DNA from: Acestrorhynchus altus
Lineage: Eukaryota; Chordata; Actinopteri; Characiformes; Acestrorhynchidae
Direction of reading: 5' to 3'
DNA length: 64,000 bases
Assembly: GCA_034509495.1 (NCBI GenBank)
Contig: CM067521.1
Span: 24,014,529-24,078,528, forward strand
Shown: positions 49,948 through 61,291 of the stretch, in pieces
Layout of the letters: each line of letters starts with the position of its first letter
Numbering within the stretch: position 1 is the stretch's first letter
Notes under the pieces: model-generated
Database searches by the model: none
What the model was told of the DNA's origin: nothing
The model's input: the letters and a program-made list of their open reading frames with translations, nothing else
Position numbers and translations under genes: made by a program

Positions 49948-52900
49948 ACAGTGTTCAAAACACTCTGCATGCAAGCAGCGTCATCCCAAAACCGGGAACC
50001 GAACTGAAGAGATCCACAAATGTGCAGCAAAATAATGCATCAAATTCACAGCACAAAAAAAAAGCCCAAATGAAATCAATGAGGTTCTCAAATCAAATCT
50101 ACATGCAGCACTGAAATCAATGTAGAGTGAGCTCGTAGTTCCGGACCCGTCCGCGGGCTCGGGAATGAGGAACATCCTCTCCCCATCTCCGGAGAAGATG
50201 GGGGGGGGGGGGTGCAGATGTGATGAAGCACAACACATTCAGTGGATAACCAGGGGGAGGGATTTTGGTGTGAATGAACCTTATCAGACCACTGCCACAA
50301 TGGGATTCAGGCAGGAGCGCTGCTGCTGTCTAATGCTTGGAAAGCCTTTTAAACGACCGGGGCCAGCTTTGGGCTGATCAAAGAGGATCTGTAGTCACGT
50401 GTGCATTCTTCCTGGCGTTCCGACACGGGATTACTCAAGTTAGTTGATGGCCAGGATCTCACACGGTGCTCCTTAATGAGATCAATCATTACTGCACTTT
50501 GTCGTACGCTGAGAACAGCTATGCGTGATTGTCTACTGCCTTGCTTAAGCAGGCTTGGAGGGAGGGAAGAAGCCAGTGGAGCGAGTTATTCCGTGCTCCC
50601 CATGTTCCATCATAGTACCATTAGTTTGTAATGGGATAACAAGAGAGCTTCTCGACAGAGGCAAGAGAAAGGCAATCGTGGTGTCAGGATAATGGGGGCT
50701 ATGAGAGGTGCTGAGAAATGGCACTAAAGGCTCTATTAGATAAAGTAAAGCGAATTGAGCGGCACACGAGGAACAGCCTGCAGGCTTCGACGGGGACAAT
50801 TTTTCTGGGAGTCTCCTCCTACCAGGAGACATTCCTGTGTCCCACGTCTTCCTTATTTGCGGTTAAAGCATCCCAATATTTGCTATTAATGTCACGTCAA
50901 CGTGAAAAACCAATTGACGTGATGGATATACTGGCACACATGAGAACAGAGCAAAAGGAACTCTACACAGTCTAGAACCAGGTTTTGCAGTTTCTAATGT
51001 CCTCGGAACTGAGGCAGAGCCTGTGGTGCGGCCACCGTTTGGTCACCTGCCTTGGAGACCCTTTCTCCTGTTCTTTATCTCCTTTAACAAAGCCTGTCTG
51101 TTCAGAAACAAAACAAACTGCATCGAGTGAGATGTTGCAGCAATTAATTAACTGCAACCACTGCGACAGCGTCCGTAACTGTGTGGCAACGGCAACCATG
51201 GTGATGCCCCCCTGCCAGGCAAGTCCGCCCGGAGTCTTAGAAGTAATTCTATTGATTGGCTGATGCTTAGAACTTCCCTCTTGAAATAAGACCTGAAATA
51301 AGACACGGTGTTTAAAAGCTGGTGGGACACAAAGAGACAGTTTTAATGACGAGCTGAAGGTGTGGCAGCTTGGCAGGGACACCACCAAAGCCGTGATAAT
51401 GGAAATGGTCCTAATGATGTAAAAAGGTCAGTTTACATCAGTGATATAAAATACTGGATGGGATTCTTGAGTGTTGGTTCTTCTCAAGGTTTCTCCCAAG
51501 GTTCTGAGGGACTTTTTCGTTGCCATTGTTGCCATTAACTTGCTCAAAAGAGGCTTTAAAGCTTTTTGGAGACATCAGTTGAGAAACAAGCTACAAAAAT
51601 GGGTTAAGGTTGGAATTTGGACACCACTGCTTAAAACTGTTCTTCAAAAGCCTTCTGGAGCCTCCAGAACAGGACCACTAATGTCCATCATTAGAAGACT
51701 TCCACACTCCTCTCCTGACCCAGCACTGCTATGCCATGTTATTCCACCTGGCGTGTCAATAAAGCTGTGAGACAAACGAGGACTCAGAGCTGGACCGACT
51801 TAGATTAAGATTAAAATGAAGATCATTAGGATGTAAACAAATCCAGGCCTCATCACAGCTCTCATTGGCCCCGTAGCGATGAAGGACTTGTTCAATCGAC
51901 CGGGTTCGTAAGGTTCATTCAGGGTGTCGGGGGTTTCACAGCAAACACAGAACAAAAATGGAAAGGGGGTGGGGCCAGTGAGCATGCTCCGACATCGGCC
52001 ACACCCTCGACAAACACAGGCCTAGGAAACAGGAAACAGAATGACAGACAGAGATCACTACCTGAGCACCTCCGAGAGAGAGGAGTCGCTGTCATCAGAC
52101 CTAAAGGGCAAAACAGCAGCAGGGTTACAGGGGGGTGGGAGGAGTTTGTTACAGAGAGGAGGAGGAAAAGGAGGGGTTTAGAGGAAGCAGGTAGCAGACG
52201 GGGGTGGGGAGAGGAGAAGGTGTTAACAGGAAAGAGTATGCAGAGCTGGTCAGGAAGGGTTAAAATGATATCCGTCTGGACATCACAGGACGTGGCGAGC
52301 CCACTCTTGGCTGCAATCTTCAAAACATTTGCTCCTGTGCTCCTGAATCCCACCCAGGACACTACGAGCCTCGCAGTGCTGTGTTTTCATCACACCGCGT
52401 GCGTTTCTCATAAATATTTCATCGTTCAATTCACGGAGCTGTCCTGTTCGATTGAGTGGCTTTATTGAGCCGGGCGGGGTTTGGAAAAACACTTCCCTGT
52501 CTTTTCCCAAAAATAAAAATAACACTTTGAAGAGGAGATCTGTGGCTGTGAACAAATGGACAGCTCTCTAACAGAGACAGAGGCATTTACCCACAAACAT
52601 ATATCAGATGTTTCAGAGGGTTTCAAAGCTTCTGGACTGCTTACTGGTGAGATTCCCGTCTGAAGCAGGTTTAATTGTAAGCAGGAAAGAAACAGGAGCA
52701 AATGTTTTCCTGAAAACAAAATGAACGGGAATAATTCACTGAGGTGGACACTGTATTGTGGTCAGTTCAACTGTGAGGAAAAGCATTTAAGCACTACTCT
52801 TTTTCTTCTACGGTCCCTCTGAGAAGTTCCCTCGTTTCGCCTGTTCAGATCAGCACCAGTGTTCTGCTCCGTGAGTTCAGCCGGCACTGCATCCGCCCGG

Positions 52901-54069
52901 GCTTTTGATTTTATTCTGCCTTTTTTGTACCAATTTCCTCAGATGAACTGCAGGAAAGGCTGAGGAACAACAGCGCTAGGAGAGCAAATCAGGAACAACA
53001 AGGAACAAAAGACTGAAGTGCTCTCACGGCCGTGTGCATCAGCGGCTTTCGAACATCAGCAGTGCCAGACTGAACCCGCAGAAGCCAGCCTGCCAGCTCG
53101 GTAATGTTCGAAATCAGGCTGTTTAGGCACCACTTTCCTTAAACACCACCAGCAGCCCGACAGCCCGACGTTCCCGTCCTCTTCCTACTCTTCTGAAAAC
53201 CTTCTGAGATTCCTAACCGCAGCAGGAAAGGCTGGTATTTCAGAGTTTCTGATTCAGAAGAAGATCTGACGAGGGTCAATGCACAGTGACCGGTGTAATC
53301 AGGGCGCACAGCAACTGAACTTGCTCAAATTGCGAGGCTACGTGAAGGGAAGTTCAAGCAGAGCGTGGGTGATAACTCAAATTCAAGGGAAAACAATGGA
53401 GCCACCTCGGAACTAAAGCCGAGTGAACCTGGGGTTAATGAAGTGTCCATCTGGCTCACTTTAGGACACTGCCACTGATCAGCATCGCTGAGTGCAAATT
53501 AATCAACACGCCATTTAGCGCAGCACGTACACACACGGCGGGAACGAGGAGAAGCACTGGGTGAAGTGTTGGAAAAGGACTAGACTCGTCTGATCTTATC
53601 CTGATGATAATGATGATCTGCAGCTAATCACACTGTCCAGCGTCTTCACTCAGAACTAAAACTAGTCTCAATCCAAAGCTTCTTCACAATATTCACACTT
53701 CCTCAATTTCACCGTGACCCTCTCAGACGGTGTCCAGTTCAGCTAACAATGGACATCAACGGCTTCTCTTCCCTTCTCTAAATGACCTGTTCAGACAGCA
53801 GCCAATCAAACAGCAGCGTAGTTTCACTGCACTGTAAAAATAATCATGAGTGTGTTCATTTGTACTGATTTTATTTGATTAAAAACACATTTTTTATGAA
53901 TCTTGTTTATAAATCATATCTGAGATCAAATATCATCCAAAATCCTTCCATAACTGGACATGAATTCCACAGAATTCAGGGCTGAATGGGTTAATGGGAC
54001 TGCCGATGACCGGGTATCTCAATTAATCTTGATTCATTTCAATGATTAAATTAATTCAGATAATTAACT

Positions 54070-54138
<69 letters not shown>

Positions 54139-57100
54139 CCAAAATACAGAAAAGAGATATTATTATTATACCAGATTATTGTCATTATTGTTATTATTAT
54201 TAATATTATTATTATTATTACTATTATTGTTGTTGTTGTTCTTATTGTTGTTGTTCTTATTGTTGTTATTGCTATTATTATTGTTGTCATTATTGTTATT
54301 GTTATTGTTGTTCCATGGTTAGTTACAAGTTTCACCTGTAATCTAACACTGACCAAAAGAATTGCAGTAAAATTCAGTCCCAAAGTTCAGTCATGTATCT
54401 CCTCTGCTGGTTCCCTTCACCGGCTTCCTGTAGCTGGACGTCAGATTCAGAGCCCAAACTGGACCAGCCTTGATGGCAAGGGTCAAAACTCAACCTGCAC
54501 CAGCTCAGCTTGACCCACCGTCCCTCAATAAGCATAGAAGACCAGCCTCCAGACTCTGTTCTGTTGTGGCACCAAACTGGTTGAACGTACTTCCCCAGGG
54601 TGTCCAGACAGTCCCTCACTGTCTTCAGACACAGACTGAAGACCATCTGTTTCAGAACATTTAACTCATTAAAGGTCTATATTTATGCTGAATCTTGTTG
54701 ATCTAATCGATCTAAGCTTGAGGAATCTGTGGATCTCAGCCTCTTCAGACTAGATAAGGGTATCTTCCGAGTGAACAGCAAAGCACTTTTGGAAGTCGCT
54801 CTGGTTAAGAGTAACGTCAGGTTGCACAGATGTTCCACCTCAAACAAACACTGCTGTTGGCCACTTAAACTGGCCAAAATGGACGAGGAGAAGAGAACTC
54901 ATGAGGTGAGCGACAGAGAGCTGTATGATCCTTCCTCAGCATTTCAACTCGGATACAAGCGGCCGAAATGAGTTTCCTCCGTAGGGTGGCCAGGTGAGAT
55001 CCTCGGTCACCCGGGAGGAGCTCGGAGTAGAGCCGCTGCTCCTCTACATCGAGAGGAACCAGTTGAGGTGGCTCGGGCACCCTTCTTGGAGGTGTTCCAG
55101 GCACGCCCCACTGGGAGGAGACCGTGAGATAGACCCAGGACACACTGCAGGCACTATGTCTCTCGGCTGACCTGGGAACGCCTCGGGGTCCCTCCCGGGG
55201 AACTGGCTGAGGTGTCGGGGGAGAGGGAGGTCTGGGCATCCCTGCTTAGACTGCTGCCCCCAAGACCCGGCCCCCGGATAAGCGGGAAGGACGATGGACG
55301 GACGGACGGACGGACGGGTTTATACCTGCATCAGATATCAGTTCAACTCTAGATGTAATCAATTACTTTATAACGGTCAGTGACACAATCTGAACGGATG
55401 CCATCAACAGCCAATGACACCTGAGAGAGTGAGTAAATGAAATGTAATCAATGTAAAATAGACCCAAAATCAGTGACGGGCAGCTTGAACTGAATTCAGT
55501 GCTTTAACGTGGAAAACTCACACGTACGGATCACACTTCACAATCACGACTCTCACCTAAATGTGTTTCAGCTCAGTTTGAGTGGCAAACTCAGCAGCAG
55601 CTGCTGTACTTAATCTGTCTTACTGTAATGTCTCATATGCTGCTCATCGTCTGCACACCGTTTCAGTCCAAAAACAGCAGAAATGGATGGATTTTCGGAA
55701 GGAGGACGTTCAGCAGAGTCCAGTTTTGTTCACATTATGCCATTAAAGCATTTAAGTAAACACTGAGTTTCTGCTGTTACAGATAAAACATTATATCTCA
55801 CAAAGGTTTTCATCACATTGTACCGTCAATTAAAGTTGTTCCAGTTACTGAAAATCAGCAAGACGGAGACGATGGTGGAAATATACACTGATCAGGCATA
55901 ACATGATGACCACCTCCTTGTTTCTCCTCTCACTGTCCATCCTATCAGCTCTTTGTGGTTCTATAATTCCAGACTGTAGTTCATCTGTTTCTATTCTCCT
56001 CCTTTCACCCTGATCTTCAATGATCAGGACCCTACAGGACCACCACAGAGCAGATATGATGTGGGTGGTGGGTCATTCTCAACACTGCAGTCACACTGAC
56101 ATGGTGGTGGTGTGTTAGTGTGTGTTGCTGGTACGAGTGGATCAGACACAGCAGTGCTGCTGGAGTGTTTAAACCCTGTGAGCACTGATGAAGGACTAGA
56201 GGAAGACCAACACAAACTGTGCAGAAACAGATGAGCTTCTGTCTCTGACTTCACATCTACAAGGTGGAGACACTCGGTTGGAGTGTCTGATAGGGTGGAC
56301 AGTGAGTGGACACAGGTTTTAAACACTCCGGCAGCACTGCTGTGTGTGATCCACTCGTACCAGCAACACACACTAACACACCACCACCATGTCAGTGTGA
56401 CTGCAGTGCTGAGAATGACCCACCACCCACATCATAGCTGCTCTGTGGTGGTCCTGTGGGGTCCTGAACATTGAAGATCTGGGTGAAAGGAGGAGAAGAA
56501 AGTCTGCAGAGAAACAGATGAACTGCAGTCAGAGGAGCTCATAACATGGGCAGTGAAGGAGGTGGTCATTGTGTTATAGCCGGTTGGTGGATCAACTGCA
56601 TCATCTACAGAGCACACAAAATTAAGCAAAGGTGCTCAAGAAACTGAAAAACTGCTGCTCTTCAGACTCGGTGCTCCTCACACACACAACCCAATACTCA
56701 GCGGGGCTGCAAAGTAACGAGATAACTCCATGACAGGCCATCCAGCGGCTGCTTCCACCCTGTACAGCAATCTCAGGCACTGCTGATTCGATTATGTCGG
56801 GAAAAGGCTAAGACAGCCATCTTCTGAAGGTGGAATAATTGGTTATCCTGCCCTAATTTGCCCGCTCGCGGTGCTATAATGAGTATCCACAGGAGCTGCG
56901 GAGCCATCCAAAGCCTGCGGTCTCTGCCCCCTGTTATCCCTGCGATCCTGATACTGTGCTTCGAGCGGCTCATACCGGGAGTGTTCAAAGAACCTATCGG
57001 ATCTGGGAATTAGCAGCTGTATTAATCACAGGGGAATCCAAAGCATTGCTGATAAACTCAAAGAGAAAGTGAGGCTCCGACTCCTCATCTCGGCTGCGAA

Positions 57101-60100
57101 AACAGCAAACCTTACCTAATTGGCAGCTGCAAAGAACTGACCCTCAAACTCAATGTCATACGGACAAAACATCTGATCGTACAGTCGTCTTAATCCAAGA
57201 GTAAAGAAAGAGACTCTAAATTAGACGGATCAACAGCAGATGAAACCAACCTTCTCCATGCAGAACTGTGTGTGTGTGTGTGTGTGTCTGTATCTGTACT
57301 CACTTGTCCAGTGCAGACCCTTGGCTCTGGTTGCTGGTAAGGCGGGAGAAAACGTTGCGGTCATTGCGGGTACGGAGCGGAGGGGAGGACGGAGGTGTGT
57401 AGACCACTTCAGGAGGCCTGAGGACAACGAACAGCAAGAGACAAAACACAGTAGCAGGTCAAAGCCGGATAATGGTGTGTTTAGAGGGGGGGGGGGGTCC
57501 TCTTTCAGAATTCCCTGGTGCTACAAACCCGACCCCCCCCCCATTATAAACATCCAATCAACACAAGTTACCTGACTGGCATCCGGCATTCGAAACTGAA
57601 CGGAGAGGTACGATTGGCCAATACGGGTTAAAACCCATCTCAGGAATTCCTTCATTCCCTCAGATTCATACTGGATAACAATCCCAAATCTACACACTCC
57701 CATTTTATCGTAACTGTAGCTTCCCAAGTTAAACAATCCACCTTAAACCTCTACGACTGCACCGACACATCCTATCACTAAAGTTGACACGACAGAGGCC
57801 AGAAAACACACTCTGCCCGACTGCGCAAACGCAGCTGCTTGGAGCTTCAGCGAATCGATTACAAGCATCACTGCCTTCAAAAATGTGTCACCTAAAAAAT
57901 TCACAATGTAATGCAAACGGCATTCAGAGCATCGCAGCGAGGATCAGTACAGCGAGCGCAACCCAAGCAGACAAAGGAGACATAATCTTCGTCCTCCTTC
58001 AGAGTGCTTCAACATCTGCACGTCTCATCTCCAGCAAAGACAAGAGCAGCACGTTCTCACGTTCACTGGGGCCGAACACGTGCGGTACGGCTGCGCTGGG
58101 AACAACGGCAGAATCGGGGCTTGACTGCTGAGGTCTGTATCCACCACCGCAGCCGTCCAGTGCAGGGTGGAGCACTGGACACTGGGATTTGTCACACTCG
58201 TGAACTTGAATGTCTCTGATCACCTTATTTGACCTATTTACATCCTGCTGAACAGAGACAATCAAACCGACTTTGGATAAAACCTCTTTACTCTGACTTC
58301 CATCGAAAATCTAAGACGGTTGATGTCTTCTCCTGTAGACCGACAATCCGGGGACAAACGTTTCTGCCTAGTAACAAATGTTTGACTCCAGAAAATGAAA
58401 CAGATAGTTATCAGTGACAGGATTTGACGTCTTTCGGCTGATGGGAACAAAAGGACACACCTGTACTGGCTCCTGTCGTAAGACGGCCTCCTCGTCAGGG
58501 GAAACGATGCGTCCGAGACTCTGGACTGCCTGGGACTGAAGAACATACAGGTTAGACTACAATCCTCCCTCAAGAGTTCTCATGTACAAGGAACAATGGC
58601 GGAGACATCACAAAACACTGTAAAAGGACAGTCGTGTGCAGGAATATTAGACACCCGTCAGTATCAGAATGTAACAGATCAGTAAAACAGGACATTCACA
58701 GCGATTTTTCATCACTGCGTTCATTAAAGTGTCCTTATGGTCATCTTCCAACACCTGGTTTGGTAAATCACCGCCTAATGATGGACACAAACACATTCAG
58801 GTGCATCCAGGACAAACCAAGACACCAAGCTTAGTTTTTACCAACAAAAAGCTCATTTGTCTCTGTCCAATGAAAAACATGGACAAGGAGACTTTATAGG
58901 AGAAAGCAAAGGTGCTCTAAGATTGAATGGACTAAGTAAATAAAGACATTTCTATTGGTCCATTCATCATGAAATTCAAACAACTGTGAAGTTCATTGGA
59001 CGGGGACGATATAGGAGACACTTACAATGTGTGTCCGCGAACAGGCAGACTGATGGTGCGGGACACGCTGTAGGGCTCACGGAGAGTCAACCCCAGACCA
59101 TTTTCGTGGATCTCGGAGAGCGAGGCCAGAGACTTGGTTATGTTCTTGGTGGTGGAGTCAAGGATAGGGCCCAAGTATTCGGCTGAGATGGCCTTCATCT
59201 GCCCGGAGATGCGAGGTTCAGCCTGGAAAGGAAGACGAAGAACAGCAGCTTTTGGTTTATTCTTTCATTGTATTTCCTGGAACAGCAGGACTGTAGTATT
59301 GAGCGGAGATTCAATGCCCACTCCTCAGCCCAGCCTGCACCAAACCGTGCGCTGTACTCTACTGCCACCCTGTGGCCATTCGCTGCACTTTCCCAGTTTA
59401 GGTGCTGAGAGAATAATGATGGAATTAGGCATGTAGACGCAGGATGTCTGGAGGGGAAACATGTGGGACACACTTACCTTAAGTTTGAAGTCATCTTGAC
59501 TGGCTGAAGATTTCATCAGGGAGTAACTGAGACAACAAAAGAAACAGGTTTTTAAACAACTATCCGATTAAGGCCCAGATTATGGAACAGATGGTCAGAA
59601 CAAGAAGCTCACCTGGTCTCTGAGGCCTGGCTGAACTCTGACACTTCTTCATCAGTGCTGGCATAGCCGTTCTCTGTGGAATGATCAACGCGTGCACGTG
59701 TTAGGACAGCTTCTTTAAGAAGCTTTAGGAAATAAAAACAGTGAAATGTAACTTTTAGGTCTGTGTGGAGGCGATCGGGGTATGTTAGAGCAGGGAAACC
59801 ACAACGACATGTAGGACAGGGGATCTCCAGGATCAAGACTGGGAAGCACAGGTCTGTTTCGTCTCCTTAAATAAAGGAAATTTAATTTCACTACGATCCT
59901 TAAAAAGCCATATTTCACACAGGATACAAAAACCCGGTATAAATGAGTGAGACGGGTGTGGCTATGGACGCACCTCTTCCAAAAACATGTCATTGAGGAC
60001 GCTTTGAGCACAGCTGACGTCCAGAATTCACAGTAGGTTTGTTCATTTGGGGGAAAAAAACTGATTCCTTTTCCAGAGGATACGAGGGAATATCTACCCA

Positions 60101-61233
60101 CATGTCCATTCATGTAGGACTACAAGAACCTGGGTTATTTTTACGGCTCGTCTTAGAGGAGGTAAGACACGGCGCACGGACAGCACTACAATAACAGAGA
60201 ACCTAACCTACTTTTACTCCACCTCTAATCAGCTGCTATTGGTCACTCCGCGTTCTCGGCTATGGACAGTGTCCTCTATAGCTGGGAAACAGCCTGTCCC
60301 TCTATATGAAGATGCCAAATTTGAAAACCGTATGTCCGGGTCCGTTTTCTATTTAAAGGTAGTTAGTTGTGTGAGTTGATTTGTAGATTTGATCGATTTC
60401 ATTCTGGTTATTCAGAATTTGTACATTTGTAGTTCTTCTTTCGGCTGCTCCCTTTAAGAGTCGCCACAGCGGATCATCTGCCTCTATCTCCTGCCTCCTC
60501 TACTATTACACCAACCATCTCCACATCCACCTTCGCTACATCCATAACTTCTGTAGTCCATAAATGTGCTTTAGAAATAAAATGACTTCCGCCCATGTCC
60601 CAGTAATCCTGCACGAACAGGGCTTCAGACCGTCCGTCCAATCAGACGCTCTAATATCTAATGCATGTTGTGCTTTTTCAGACTTGTCCACCCTGTCAAG
60701 GTGCAGAGCATCACATCTTTAAAGGTGGACAAGAATGGAAAGCGTATCTAAATAGTGAGAGTGCAGTACATGGACATGTCCTCTTTCCAATGATCCAGTG
60801 CCAAAACCCCTGGACAAAATGACCACTCCGGCCAGGTGCACACGGGGGAGTTGAGAGTGAAACACACTAGTGAGCTCACACTAGGGAGCAGTGAGCACAC
60901 GTGCCCGGAGGGGTGGGTTGAGTTAAGTGCCAAAAATAAAGGTTTTATAGAATCAAATAAAGTTTCTTTTACAAGAAGACGATTGTAAAGAGTGAAACAG
61001 GAGAAACCAGTAATGTGGAGTGGTTTCCAGAGCTCACACCGATCTGTCCTGAATGAACCCACCCTGCTGGACATTGTGAATGAGAGCCTGTAACTCTGGA
61101 ATACACTCCGCCTTCTCTCTCAGGGCGTCCAGGATCATGTGATTATGGGAGGAGCCAATCACATCAGTCTGACGCAGTTGTCCTTCCAGCAGCCTGATCT
61201 GAGCCTCTTTCTGTGCCACCTGTAAGTTCTGTA

Positions 61234-61291
<58 letters not shown>

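Larger units (their letters stand above)
42988..52061. other. kif21b: Long kif21b intron (9.1 kb), repeat-bearing
   Basis: The flanking exons join in frame, so no exon is missing. Besides the MITE and SINEs listed separately, it holds a MITE with aaaggttcttaaacgtgttc...ggaacctttcattttaag at 45340-45535, a tail-like ccggaattaataaagttgta at 48380 and a (CA)n at 49887-49943. A LINE-3'UTR-like ggttcttctcaaggtttctc is at 51477. No coding frame inside it shows a known domain. Confidence 0.7.
52101..57303. other. kif21b: kif21b intron (5.2 kb) with LINE and MITE debris
   Basis: Holds an (AAT)n array at 54073-54138 followed by imperfect (ATT/GTT)n to about 54315, two LINE fragments and a full palindromic MITE, listed separately. 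52500-54060 and 56590-57260 show nothing I can name. Confidence 0.7.
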
